Below are positions 9,988 through 18,596 of a DNA stretch of 64,000 bases, piece after piece. The translations under genes were made by a program, and so were the position numbers. Numbering within the stretch: position 1 is the first letter of the stretch; each line of letters opens with the position of its first letter. Source of the DNA: DAHUXT01 sp036378295 (lineage in GTDB: Bacteria; Chloroflexota; Ktedonobacteria; Ktedonobacterales; JADMIN01); the NCBI GenBank assembly GCA_036378295.1, contig DASUWS010000232.1:14390-78389 (forward strand), read 5' to 3'. The notes under the pieces were generated by a model. That model was not told the DNA's origin, did not search any database, and saw only the letters and a list, made by a program, of their open reading frames with translations.

Positions 9988-10422
9988 CTATGCTGGCTGC
10001 TGGCCCGCCACCAACGTGCGGTAGCGCCAGATCAGGAAGATGGCAAACAACCCCGCGCCAATCAAGTTGAGGTAGCCAATCGCAAAGATAGGGACGAGCA
10101 GGGGATCGGGATTCTGCAGTTGGAAAAGGGGCGAGAAGCCGTGCATTACCTGATCGATCATGTTGCTCAGATAGAAGATGAACTCCGTCAACAGGAAGGT
10201 TAGCAACAGCCAATAGCCAGCCCGCCTACCGCGCGCCAGCAGCATCCATCCCAGCAGAAACCAGACGAATGTGACGACCATCAGCGACGTGCCGACGAGG
10301 GGCGGCGGCATCCGATGGGGGAAATAATACAGATGCAGGTAATAGGGGATTTGCGCGAGATAGTTGATGCCCACAACCACTAGAATAGAATACATCGCGA
10401 TCCTATCCGCAAGATACTTCAT
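9988..10422 (-). CDS. Small four-helix membrane protein, unknown function
   Basis: Predicted 144-residue integral membrane protein with four hydrophobic helices (roughly 8-25, 45-65, 78-98 and 118-135) and short loops rich in aromatic residues. I do not recognise the family. The start is uncertain: ATG 10422 has GGAGGA 4 bases before it, ATG 10434 has no box, and GTG 10461 has AGGAGG at a long 17 bases. It converges with the hydrolase gene and has no partner downstream. Confidence 0.6.
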   Translation of the reverse strand: MKYLADRIAMYSILVVVGINYLAQIPYYLHLYYFPHRMPPPLVGTSLMVVTFVWFLLGWMLLARGRRAGYWLLLTFLLTEFIFYLSNMIDQVMHGFSPLFQLQNPDPLLVPIFAIGYLNLIGAGLFAIFLIWRYRTLVAGQQPA

Positions 10423-10568
10423 GCCGTCCTCCATGCTGGCACGAATGACTACGAGTGCCACCGTCAGATGTGTCTCTGCCTCCTAGTTCGGCTGTAGCAT
10501 ACCAGCGTCTTTTATCATAGCACCTGGGTGCGGTTCGCAGCACATGCGTATCATGACGGCACATCCAC

Positions 10569-10614
10569 TGTATACTTATCCCCAACTCAGGTGTATACTT
10601 ATCCCCAACTCAGG
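10569..10614. repeat. Two perfect 23-bp tandem copies
   Basis: A 23-base unit starting TGTATACTTATCCCC and ending AACTCAGG occurs at 10569-10591 and again, identical, at 10592-10614. It is probably a recent slippage duplication, possibly of a TATACT-bearing promoter segment. Confidence 0.9.
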
Positions 10615-11036
10615 AATGGCTCAGCTTCATCTCATCCATTACCCCGACACTACGAAGCACGGTCGGTCCCCTCCTCCCAGATCAGCAGGCGATGGTGGAG
10701 AGTGGAGAGCGCGACTTCGTATGGCGTCGTGTGGCATCGTGAGGCTTGGTATGTCGCGGCAATATCATGGCAGGCGGATAGTTCACCTGGAAAATGCCTC
10801 GGAGCGCGCTGAGCGCGAGGAGCAGCGCTTCCGCCGGCGGCATGATCGCCTGCATCGCATGCGCCTGCTCCACTCCAACGACCCCTATCGGACGGATGTC
10901 GCGGATGGCGATGATCTGGCGGACGCCGATGTGCTGGAAGACTGCCAGGACGATGGGTGACCGGTGATTCTTCCTGCTTCCTGTTCTCCTCCCCTTGTCG
11001 TTCACCACACATCCCACCACATCACGTCACCAGAGC

Positions 11037-11070
11037 CTCACATCTCACATCTCACATCTCACATCTCACA
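11037..11070. repeat. Heptanucleotide tandem repeat
   Basis: Four perfect CATCTCA units (11041-11068) with partial units on both sides. It lies 130 bases before the PQQ-propeller lipoprotein gene; such tracts are prone to copy-number change. Confidence 0.9.
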
Positions 11071-11202
11071 GGCTGCCTAACACCTTGATCGCGTAGTCGA
11101 TGGCGAGTGGCTTCCCGCACCGAGTTCTGTGAACTCCGTCATATCTTCCCAGGAGTATACTGGGGCCAATAACTGGCCGTCAGTAAGGGGAGACAGCCCA
11201 CC

Positions 11203-12399
11203 ATGAGCAGCCAACGCCCTTCGATTCGACCACTTCTCGTGAGCCTTTGTCTGCTGGCAATGCTCCTGCTCGCCGCCTGTAGCGGGAATGCCAGCAGCGG
11301 CAACAACGGCTCGGACGCGAACCCGCCAAGCGCCACGCCTACGACCAGTGCGCCTTCCACGCCCACCCCAGTCAATGGGGATAGCGGAGGAGGAGGTCAG
11401 AGCGGCGGCGGCAATCCGACTCCGGTGCCGCTGAGCCAGTTCACCACCTACGCGGGCAGTCAGGACGGTATATTCTACGGCTTCAATGCCCAGACAGGCG
11501 CGCAGCGATGGCAGTACACCATCGCGGGAACGCCCAACAAGCCCTGGGCAGTGACCAACGCGGTCTACGTCTCGACGCAGTCGGGATACGTCTACGCCTT
11601 CTCGAAGTCAGGCTCGCTGCTTTGGAGCAAATCGGTCGGTGGCAGCACACTCAGCCGCCCAACCATGGATAGCGGGCTGGTCTACATCGGCACCGATCAG
11701 GGGCGCGTCTTCGCACTGAACAGCACGACGGGAGATGTCGCCTGGGACTACACCACAGGCGGAATGATCAGCGGGACGATTCCCGTCGCAAATGGGGTGG
11801 CCTATACCTCCGCTGGCGGCAAGCTCTTCGCGCTGAAAGCGACCAACGGCTCGGTCATATGGAACGTCTCTATTGGCTCGGTCAGCGAGTTTACCTCACC
11901 GACGGTGAGCAACAACGTCGTCTATATCGGCAATGATAGCGGAATTGTCTCGGCGCGCCGCACGAGCAATGGCTCGGAGCTATGGCACTTCCAGGCAGGC
12001 GGCCAGATATTTGGCAAGCCAGCGGTGGTGAATGGCGTCGTCTATTTCGGCGCGTCTGATCACTACGTCTACGCCGTAAATACGAGCAACGGCTCACTGA
12101 AGTGGAAGTATCAGACCGGAGATAGCGTCAACGAGTCGCCAACCATCAACTACGGCATCGTCTACACCGCTTCGGCTGATGGCAAGCTCTACGCACTCGA
12201 CGCCAGCAGCGGCACGCAGAAGTGGCATTTCAGTATTACCGGCCAGAAGGTCAGCGGAGGCTGGACTTCAGTGACGAGCGGATACGTCTACCTCGGCATG
12301 AGCGATGGCCGGGTCTACGCGCTCAATGCCAGTACGGGACAGATCATCTGGAAAACCCAGACCAGCGCGGCTGTCACCTCGCCTGCCATTGGCCAATAA
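11203..12399 (+). CDS. Lipoprotein with PQQ-like beta-propeller repeats
   Basis: Predicted 398-residue exported lipoprotein. Residues 1-25 form a signal peptide ending in the lipobox LLAAC. A Ser/Gly/Pro/Thr-rich tether runs to about residue 80. The rest is about eight repeats of the PQQ/BamB-type blade, each with the pattern VYxGxxxGxVYALNAxTGxxxW, which would close into an eight-bladed propeller on the outer face of the membrane. It is not evidently an enzyme: no dehydrogenase catalytic residues or haem motif are seen. GGGGAGA lies before the ATG. Probably a surface scaffold or ligand-binding protein. Confidence 0.85.
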   Translation: MSSQRPSIRPLLVSLCLLAMLLLAACSGNASSGNNGSDANPPSATPTTSAPSTPTPVNGDSGGGGQSGGGNPTPVPLSQFTTYAGSQDGIFYGFNAQTGAQRWQYTIAGTPNKPWAVTNAVYVSTQSGYVYAFSKSGSLLWSKSVGGSTLSRPTMDSGLVYIGTDQGRVFALNSTTGDVAWDYTTGGMISGTIPVANGVAYTSAGGKLFALKATNGSVIWNVSIGSVSEFTSPTVSNNVVYIGNDSGIVSARRTSNGSELWHFQAGGQIFGKPAVVNGVVYFGASDHYVYAVNTSNGSLKWKYQTGDSVNESPTINYGIVYTASADGKLYALDASSGTQKWHFSITGQKVSGGWTSVTSGYVYLGMSDGRVYALNASTGQIIWKTQTSAAVTSPAIGQ

Positions 12400-12514
12400 G
12401 GAACGAGAATACCGGGATTCTCTCAAGGCGTGTCACAATTTCCCCTGTGGCACGTCCTCTTTTTGCCCGTTTTCCTGTGTATCGAATCGAGAAGGTGACA
12501 GGTTATTCCTGAGT

Positions 12515-13213
12515 ATGAGTATGGACCACGAGATCACATTCACTCGCCATGGCGTATGGGCGGGAGTGCGCGCCTGCCTGCCGATTGCCCTTGGCGCGGG
12601 GGTTTACGGCTTCGTCTTCGGCATTCTCGCACGCCAGGCTGGCCTGAGTCTGGCCGAAGCGCTACTGATGAGCGCGATTGTCTTTGCCGGGTCATCGCAG
12701 TTGGTGGCGCTCAGTCTCTGGATTACACCGCTGCCCGTCGGTGCGCTGATCCTGACGACGCTGATCGTCAACCTGCGGCATCTGCTGATGGGCGCATCGC
12801 TTCGCCCCTGGCTGGCGCGTTTACCGCGTGGGCGCATCTACGCGTCGCTCTTCTTCATGACCGATGAAAGCTGGGCGCTGACCCTCGGTTCGCTTGCCGC
12901 GGGCGCGGGCGACGGCGCGTTTCTGCTCGGCAGCGGTCTCACGCTGTACGTCTTCTGGGGAGCAACCACGGCGCTTGGCGAGTTGGCAAGCGGGCTGGTG
13001 AGCAATCCCGCGCAGTGGGGATTGGACTTCGCCTTCACTGCGGTCTTTCTGGTGCTGCTGGTGGGGCTGTGGCGCGGCAAATCGGATCTACTGCCGTGGG
13101 CGGTGGCGGCGGTCGTCGCGATTGCGGCGAAACACTGGCTTTCCGGTAATTGGTATATCCTCCTGGGCGGCCTGACCGGGAGTCTGGTGGGAGCTTTTCG
13201 CCATGCGGATTGA
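12515..13213 (+). CDS. azlC: AzlC-family permease subunit (branched-chain amino acid export)
   Basis: Predicted 232-residue membrane protein, large subunit of the AzlCD (LIV-E) exporter. Family signs are the early VRACLPIALGAGVYGFVFG, AIVFAGSSQLVAL, NLRHLLMGASL and FFMTDESWAL stretches. The frame is open further upstream, but only the part from ATG 12515 (or 12521) is AzlC-like. The ribosome binding site is weak. Its end overlaps the azlD start by 11 bases, so the two are translated together. Known relatives export branched-chain amino acids or their analogues. Confidence 0.87.
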   Translation: MSMDHEITFTRHGVWAGVRACLPIALGAGVYGFVFGILARQAGLSLAEALLMSAIVFAGSSQLVALSLWITPLPVGALILTTLIVNLRHLLMGASLRPWLARLPRGRIYASLFFMTDESWALTLGSLAAGAGDGAFLLGSGLTLYVFWGATTALGELASGLVSNPAQWGLDFAFTAVFLVLLVGLWRGKSDLLPWAVAAVVAIAAKHWLSGNWYILLGGLTGSLVGAFRHAD

Positions 13214-13514
13214 TCTGGCCGCGCTGCTCGCCATCCTGGGCATGGGCGCCGTTACCTATCTGACTCGTGTCAGCGGCTTCTGGCTGCTTGGGCGCGTGAC
13301 CCCAACGAAGCGCGTCGAGGCGTGGATGCAGGCCATTCCTGGCGCGGTACTGATCTCACTGATTGCCCCGGCGTTACTGGCGTCTGGCATGGTGGGGTTC
13401 ATCGCCGCGGCAACCACGGTCCTCATAGCCGCGCGCACCCACAAATTGCTCCCGGCACTGCTGGCAGGCGTCGTCATAGTCGCGGCGGCGCGCCTGCTGT
13501 TCCATGCTGACTGA
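13203..13514 (+). CDS. azlD: AzlD-family permease subunit
   Basis: Predicted 103-residue protein with three to four hydrophobic helices; VTYLTRVSGFWLLGR and MQAIPGAVLISLIAPALL are characteristic of AzlD. It starts inside the end of azlC (11-base overlap) and is the small partner of that permease. Its length fits the family exactly. Confidence 0.88.
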   Translation: MRIDLAALLAILGMGAVTYLTRVSGFWLLGRVTPTKRVEAWMQAIPGAVLISLIAPALLASGMVGFIAAATTVLIAARTHKLLPALLAGVVIVAAARLLFHAD

Positions 13515-13638
13515 GCCATAACCCTGAAGCACGTCTCAATGCTGCGGCGAATGGCCAATACCCCTCTTCGCCCGGAGCCTGCATGCTCCGGCGCGCTCTC
13601 CCCTCACCCACAAAGCAACAACTCACCTGGGTTTGTTA

Positions 13639-14028
13639 TCACTCCGCGACGCCAGGCATCCACTGTTGAGCCCAGGTGGAGACCGCCTGCATCACATCGC
13701 TCAGGGCTCGTCCAGCATCTGTTAGCTCATAGACAACCCGCACAGGCGGCCCTGGCTGCACCTCGCGTGTCACCATGCCCGTGGCTTCCAGCTCGCGCAG
13801 ACGCTCGGTCAAGAGACGGTCGGAGATATTCGGCACGCGCGCGAGCAACTCGTTGAAGCGACATGGCCCATTGAGCAATACGAACAGGATCGCGCCATTC
13901 CAGCGCCGCCCGATGAACTCTACGGCGCGCTGAAACTGGGTGCACGAAGCGCCACTGACTGCTGGAGTCGTGCCGGGCGTTCCGCACATGCCGTCGGTCA
14001 CCTGCTCGCCCGTCTCATGCTCGGTCAT
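13639..14028 (-). CDS. HxlR-family transcriptional regulator
   Basis: Predicted 129-residue winged-helix repressor. The HxlR core is clear: CTQFQRAVEFIGRRWNGAIL, then LLNGPCRFNELLARVPNIS, LLTERLRELEATGMV, and YELTDAGRAL. It keeps the N-terminal Cys (before TQF) that senses quinones or electrophiles in members such as YodB; two more Cys lie nearby. It is divergent from the DoxX gene, and two GTAG/CTAC palindromes flank a strong promoter between them, so it probably represses doxX and itself. Confidence 0.87.
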   Translation of the reverse strand: MTEHETGEQVTDGMCGTPGTTPAVSGASCTQFQRAVEFIGRRWNGAILFVLLNGPCRFNELLARVPNISDRLLTERLRELEATGMVTREVQPGPPVRVVYELTDAGRALSDVMQAVSTWAQQWMPGVAE

Positions 14029-14086
14029 ACGATCCCTCCAGGCTCAATCTACTGTTCTCTTCCAGTGTATCACACACTTACCTTTC

Positions 14087-14152
14087 GTAGCCTACACACT
14101 TGACACGCGACGATTCCGGTCTTACTATGTCTACGTAAGCTACTAATTGTAG
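14087..14152 (+). promoter_or_regulatory. doxX promoter with two flanking palindromes
   Basis: TTGACA (14100-14105), a 17-base spacer and TACTAT (14123-14128) form a near-consensus promoter reading toward the DoxX gene. GTAGCCTAC (14087-14095) lies just upstream of the -35 and CTACTAATTGTAG (14140-14152) just after the expected start of transcription. Both are hyphenated GTAG/CTAC palindromes and are the natural candidates for HxlR binding. Confidence 0.6.
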
Positions 14153-14226
14153 CCTGGATCTGCGGAACAATTTCTGCAAGCCGGGCTGATGAGCATCATG
14201 CGTAGACGCATACAAGGGAACGAGAT

Positions 14227-14748
14227 ATGACTATTGCCTGGGCACTTCTGATCATTCGAGTTATCACCGGCGTGACACTGATCGCGCACGGCACACAGAA
14301 GCTCTTCGGCTGGTTCGGCGGGCCGGGATATGAGAAGTTCTCGCAGGGATTTGGCCGGCAGGGCTACAAGCCCGTCCAGTTGTGGACCAGCCTCGCCATT
14401 CTGGGCGAGATTGGCGGCGGACTGGCGCTGGCGTTCGGCTTCCTGACACCGCTCGGAGCCGCTGGCGCACTTGGCGCGATGGTTATGGCCATCAAGACGC
14501 ACTGGAGCAACGGCTTCTTCAATATGAAAGGTGGCTTCGAGTATCCACTGGCGCTGCTAGCGATGAGCATTGCCGTTGGTCTCGCGGGACCCGGGCTGTA
14601 TTCGCTCGATCATCTCTTTGGGATTGCCCTGCCACTGGCCCTCTTCATCGTCCTGGCCGTCGCGGCACTCGTCGTTGACGTGATCGGCATCCTCATCACC
14701 CGCCCGTCAGCCACTACAGCGCAACCCGGCAAAGCGCACACCGCCTAG
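14227..14748 (+). CDS. DoxX-family membrane protein
   Basis: Predicted 173-residue four-helix membrane protein. LLIIRVITGVTLIAHGTQKL at the start, the GWFGGPG loop and the second helix LAILGEIGGGLALAFG are typical of DoxX/YqjF. Members work in thiol redox balance or quinone and oxidative stress, and pairing with a divergent HxlR regulator is common for them. The transcript leader is about 90 bases long with GGGAACGAG before the ATG. Confidence 0.85.
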   Translation: MTIAWALLIIRVITGVTLIAHGTQKLFGWFGGPGYEKFSQGFGRQGYKPVQLWTSLAILGEIGGGLALAFGFLTPLGAAGALGAMVMAIKTHWSNGFFNMKGGFEYPLALLAMSIAVGLAGPGLYSLDHLFGIALPLALFIVLAVAALVVDVIGILITRPSATTAQPGKAHTA

Positions 14749-14835
14749 CCCCTGCCGCCTGGTCGGTGATCGGCCTACGCGGGAGGCCAGCACTCAGGAG
14801 AGATGCTGTGATCTTGCGCCAGCGCAGGCCAGTAG

Positions 14836-15957
14836 CTACGGGCGAAGACCTGCGCCACCAGCTCGCGGCGGGTACTCGTGCCATGCGCCATCCACAAAGT
14901 GGAGCAGCTCCCAGCGGAAATCTCCGTCAGCGTAGGGAGGTACCGCGTAATGTGCCGCAGCCCAGTACTCGCCTGGAGCCGCGCGGACCATCGAGCCGAT
15001 GTGGGTAATGTCTGTGAAGGGCCAGTCTACGTTCTGCCATGACAGGTCCAGCGTGCCAGATGCGTGTTGGGAGGTGGCAATCACATCGTTCGGCCAACGG
15101 GGATCAGACTCTTTCGGGTGTACCTTGACGAACGCCCAGGCGTCCATCCGGTCGAGGAGTACGATCTCCTGGGCCGCCGGGTCTGCTCCAGTCTGGATGG
15201 AGTGCCATCCCGTGCCGTCATCCTGAAGCACGACCGCTGGTGGGGGTAAAGCCCCCCGAGAAAAGGACGGTTGCCATCCAGTGGCGTAGCCGGTTGTAGC
15301 GGACTGCATGCACAGAGCGCCAAGCAGGGCCCGGCCCGGTGCGGGTGTGGCAGTCCACTGGCCCTGCTGGTAATGTCCAATCGTCGAATCGTTGCGGTGA
15401 GGCCCCTTCGTGGACGCATTGCCGACGAGCCAGAGGTCATCTGGGCCAACAGGCACGAAATCCCATATCAGGGGTGTCGGAACAGTAACCGGCGTCCATG
15501 TGTCATTCTGGTAATGCAGGAGCAGACTCCTGATCTGGCCACGCCAGGACCTCTCCGGGTTGACTACGATCCAGCCCTCATCCGCTGAGAGCATGCGGAT
15601 GCCGCCAAAGTACGACCCACCTGTCGGCTGAAATGGAACCGCAACCTGCCGCCAATGGCCATCGACGTAGCGCAGCAGGTAGCTCCGGCTCTTGTCCTGG
15701 CTGAATCCCGTTACCCATCCGTCGTCTGGAGAGATCACAGCTATGCCATCCAGAAAAGCGATGGAGAGAGGGTCATCAACCGGCCGCCACGCATGGTCAT
15801 GGTAGCGCATAATCAGGCCAGATTGCAGCGTATGGAAGTCGGGGGCAAAGACGCCCCCGACCAGCCATCCTTCGCTGGGTGAAGTCATGGTAAGCTCGAA
15901 GATGGTCGCCCGCTCCGGCAAGTCTACCGTGATTGGTTTCGATATGCTCTGATGCAT
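14836..15957 (-). CDS. Beta-propeller repeat protein, probably cytosolic
   Basis: Predicted 373-residue protein made of five or six repeats of the form (S/D)xxEGWxVG ... LLxYxxGxWxxVxxP, seen at TSPSEGWLVG, SPDDGWVTG, LSADEGWIV and GPDDLWLVG. The pattern resembles YCF48/photosystem-II-stability-like or sialidase-type propellers. No signal peptide or lipobox. ATG 15957 is preferred over 15975 because AGGGGA lies 5 bases before it. Isolated gene; function unknown. Confidence 0.7.
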   Translation of the reverse strand: MHQSISKPITVDLPERATIFELTMTSPSEGWLVGGVFAPDFHTLQSGLIMRYHDHAWRPVDDPLSIAFLDGIAVISPDDGWVTGFSQDKSRSYLLRYVDGHWRQVAVPFQPTGGSYFGGIRMLSADEGWIVVNPERSWRGQIRSLLLHYQNDTWTPVTVPTPLIWDFVPVGPDDLWLVGNASTKGPHRNDSTIGHYQQGQWTATPAPGRALLGALCMQSATTGYATGWQPSFSRGALPPPAVVLQDDGTGWHSIQTGADPAAQEIVLLDRMDAWAFVKVHPKESDPRWPNDVIATSQHASGTLDLSWQNVDWPFTDITHIGSMVRAAPGEYWAAAHYAVPPYADGDFRWELLHFVDGAWHEYPPRAGGAGLRP

Positions 15958-16019
15958 TGCTTTCCCCTGCCACATTGAACCATGTCACACTGGGGATCGC
16001 CCCACCTGAACCGTATCTT

Positions 16020-16580
16020 TCACACCGGCTGAAGCGGCTGATGTGGCGCGGCTGGCAGCTCGACGGTGATCGAGTCGCCCGGGCGCACCACACCGCCAGC
16101 GATCACCACCGCCATCACGCCCGCCTTGCGAATCAGGTTGCCCTGTGCGTCGCGATCCAGCACCGCCGCCATCAGACCCCGCTGAATGCCATCCAGTTGC
16201 GAGCAAGGGTTACGCAGGCCCGTGACCTCGATAATCGCCTGCTCGCCCAACCGCAGCCGCGCACCAGTGGGCAGGCCAAGCAGGTCCACACCCTGCGTGG
16301 TGATGTTCTCGCCCATCTGCCCAAACGCAACGGCGAAGCCCGCCGCGCGCAATGTATCATGGAGTTCGGCGTGAATCAGGTGTACCTGGCGCAGATTCGG
16401 CTGAAATGGGTTCTTCAGCACCCGCGAGCGATGCTTGACGGTCGTGCCCGCGTGCGCGTCGCCCGCGACGCCCAGCCCCTCCAGCAGTTGAATCTCCGCC
16501 TGGTTAGGTTTCGCCATGGTATGCGTCGCGCTGCTACTGACTGCCACGACACGCCCGTTCGCCGGATATTCCCGCTCCAT
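16020..16580 (-). CDS. MOSC-domain protein
   Basis: Predicted 186-residue protein matching the C-terminal MOSC fold of molybdenum cofactor sulfurases and YiiM. Seen are GLGVAGDAHAG, the VHLIHAELH helix, FGQMGENITTQGVDLL, GARLRLGEQAIIEVTGLRNPC with the conserved Cys, and GVMAVVIAGGVVRPGD. The gene starts one base after the tpiA stop codon, so it is translationally coupled to the glycolytic operon. Stand-alone MOSC proteins reduce hydroxylated bases or carry sulfur; why it travels with tpiA is unclear. Confidence 0.85.
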   Translation of the reverse strand: MEREYPANGRVVAVSSSATHTMAKPNQAEIQLLEGLGVAGDAHAGTTVKHRSRVLKNPFQPNLRQVHLIHAELHDTLRAAGFAVAFGQMGENITTQGVDLLGLPTGARLRLGEQAIIEVTGLRNPCSQLDGIQRGLMAAVLDRDAQGNLIRKAGVMAVVIAGGVVRPGDSITVELPAAPHQPLQPV

Positions 16581-16581
16581 A

Positions 16582-17358
16582 TCAGGCGCTCTTTGCTCGA
16601 AGTGTCTGGCGCGCAATCTCGACGAAATCAGGCCGCAGGCTCGCGCCGCCAACCAGCGACCCATCGATATCGGGAATGGCAGCGAATGTAGCCGCGTTCG
16701 CCGTGGTGACGCTTCCGCCATACAGCACGCGCACGCCCGACGCCTCGACCGTGCCATACATCTCCACCAGCAGCGCGCGGATCAGCGCGGCAACATCCGC
16801 GGCATCCAGAGGTGTCGCGGCGCGTCCTGTGCCAATGGCCCAGACCGGCTCGTAGGCTACCACCAGTTCGTTCAGGCGCTCCGCGGGCAGGCCCTTCAGG
16901 CTGCCATAGACTTGTGAGGTGATGACGCGCTCCGTCCGGCCTGCGTCACGGTCTTCGAGGTGCTCGCCGACGCAGACGATGGGCCAGATATCATGCTCGA
17001 AGGCTGCCACAGCCTTGCGATTCACCAGATCATCGGTCTCGCCAAAGTAGGTACGTCGCTCAGAATGGCCGACGATGACGTAGTCGCACAGCCCCTGGAG
17101 CATCGTCGGCGAAACCTCACCAGTGAAGGCGCCCTGCTCTTCGTAATACATGTTCTGCGCGCCCAGCTTGATGTTCGTCCCCGTCAGCACCGCATGCACC
17201 GCGGGCAGCGAAATCGTGGGCGGACAGAGCACAATCTCGACGCCGCGCACCGTCACCAGCTCGCTGAGCATGCTCGCGGCAAAGTCGCGCGCCTCGGTTG
17301 GGCCGAGATGCATCTTCCAGTTGCCCGCTACCATGGGCTTGCGATCACTCACCGGCAT
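16582..17358 (-). CDS. tpiA: Triosephosphate isomerase
   Basis: Predicted 258-residue TIM barrel interconverting dihydroxyacetone phosphate and glyceraldehyde 3-phosphate. Complete active site: Asn and Lys in AGNWKMH, His in VGHSERR, catalytic Glu in VVAYEPVWAIGTG, and the phosphate-binding VLYGGSV and LVGGASL. Third gene of gap-pgk-tpiA, 30 bases after pgk, with purine-rich GGAGGGATGGAGGAGGA before the ATG. Confidence 0.97.
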   Translation of the reverse strand: MPVSDRKPMVAGNWKMHLGPTEARDFAASMLSELVTVRGVEIVLCPPTISLPAVHAVLTGTNIKLGAQNMYYEEQGAFTGEVSPTMLQGLCDYVIVGHSERRTYFGETDDLVNRKAVAAFEHDIWPIVCVGEHLEDRDAGRTERVITSQVYGSLKGLPAERLNELVVAYEPVWAIGTGRAATPLDAADVAALIRALLVEMYGTVEASGVRVLYGGSVTTANAATFAAIPDIDGSLVGGASLRPDFVEIARQTLRAKSA

Positions 17359-17388
17359 TCCTCCTCCATCCCTCCGTCTCCGTCACCG

Positions 17389-18594
17389 TCAAGCTCGCGC
17401 ATCGCGGTCGCGTAGCGCCGCAACCCCGGGCAGCTCGCGCCCCTCCAGGAACTCCAGCGACGCGCCTCCGCCCGTCGAGACATGTGTCACCTTGTCGGCT
17501 GCGCCAGCCGCCTCAACCGCCGCCGCCGAATCGCCACCCCCGACAATCGTGATCGCGCCAGCCTCGGTTCGCTCCACGAGCAGCGCAATCAGCGCGTTGG
17601 TTCCCTGTGCGAATTTGGGGAACTCCGCGACGCCGAGCGTGCCGTTAAAGATGATCGTCTCCGCATCGGCGAGCACCTCGCCAAACGCGAGAATCGTCTG
17701 CGGGCCAACGTCGAGAATGCGCCAGCCCTCATGGATGTTATCGGGCGTCGTGATCGTGCGCTCGGCATCGTTGGAGAACTTCTCCCCGACCGCGACATCC
17801 ACCGGAAGCACGAAACGCTTGCCAGCGGCCTGTGCCTTCGCTTCGAGACGGCGCGCCTCGTCGAGCTTATCGTCTTCCACCAGCGAATCGCCGACGAACA
17901 GCCCGTTCGCCTTGAAGAACGTGTTTGCCATACCCCCACCAATCAAGATGGCATCGGCGATATCTATCAGGCGATCCAGCACGGCAATCTTGTCAGAGAC
18001 TTTCGCGCCGCCGGAAATGGCGACGAAGGGACGCTTCGGGTTTTCCAGCGCGGAGCCGAGGAAGTTCAGCTCTTTCTCCATCAGGAAGCCCGCGACGGCT
18101 GGCAGGTCATGGGCGACGCCCTCGGTGCTGGCGTGAGCGCGGTGCGCGGTGCCAAACGCATCGTTAACGTAGATATCGCCGAGCGCGGCAAGCTGCTGGG
18201 CGAAGTTGGGGTCATTTGCCTCTTCTTCGGGATGGAAGCGCAGGTTTTCGAGCAACAGCACCTGGCCAGGCTGGAGCGCCTTCGCCTGGGCCGTTACCTC
18301 TGGTCCCACACAATCCGGCGCGAGCGCCACGGGTTGGCCAAGCAGCTCGCTCAGCCGCTCTGCGACGGGCTTGAGGCTGTATGTGGGGTTCACCTTGCCC
18401 TTGGGACGGCCCAGATGGCTCATCAGAATGACCGCGGCGCCGTTATCCAGCAGATAGCGAATAGTGGGGAGCGACGCGCGAATGCGTGTATCGTCGGTGA
18501 TTGTGCCGCCCTCATCGAGCGGCACATTGAAATCTACGCGCACCAGCACATGCTTGCCCCGCACATCCACATCGCGTACGGTGGCTTTGTTCAT
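17389..18594 (-). CDS. pgk: Phosphoglycerate kinase
   Basis: Predicted 401-residue two-domain kinase making ATP from 1,3-bisphosphoglycerate. RVDFNVPLDEGG, MSHLGRPKG, ISGGAKVSDKI, and the nucleotide-binding VGGGDSAAAVEAAG are all present. It begins 2 bases after the gap stop codon with its ribosome binding site inside the end of gap, so the two are coupled. The C-terminal few residues are short and basic. Cytosolic glycolysis. Confidence 0.97.
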   Translation of the reverse strand: MNKATVRDVDVRGKHVLVRVDFNVPLDEGGTITDDTRIRASLPTIRYLLDNGAAVILMSHLGRPKGKVNPTYSLKPVAERLSELLGQPVALAPDCVGPEVTAQAKALQPGQVLLLENLRFHPEEEANDPNFAQQLAALGDIYVNDAFGTAHRAHASTEGVAHDLPAVAGFLMEKELNFLGSALENPKRPFVAISGGAKVSDKIAVLDRLIDIADAILIGGGMANTFFKANGLFVGDSLVEDDKLDEARRLEAKAQAAGKRFVLPVDVAVGEKFSNDAERTITTPDNIHEGWRILDVGPQTILAFGEVLADAETIIFNGTLGVAEFPKFAQGTNALIALLVERTEAGAITIVGGGDSAAAVEAAGAADKVTHVSTGGGASLEFLEGRELPGVAALRDRDARA

Positions 18595-18596
18595 AG

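Larger units (their letters stand above)
10423..11202. other. Long intergenic region with short repeats
   Basis: About 780 bases with no convincing gene. A minus-strand frame at 10682-11020 gives a fairly protein-like stretch (VFQHIGVRQIIAIRDIRPIG) but has no family match and no ribosome binding site, so it is not called. Two tandem repeats are listed separately. Confidence 0.4.

Noticed and set aside
10682..11020. Minus-strand frame with a protein-like stretch (IGVRQIIAIRDIRPIGVV)
   Set aside because: No family match, no ribosome binding site, ends in low-complexity sequence; kept only as a remark in the gap entry.
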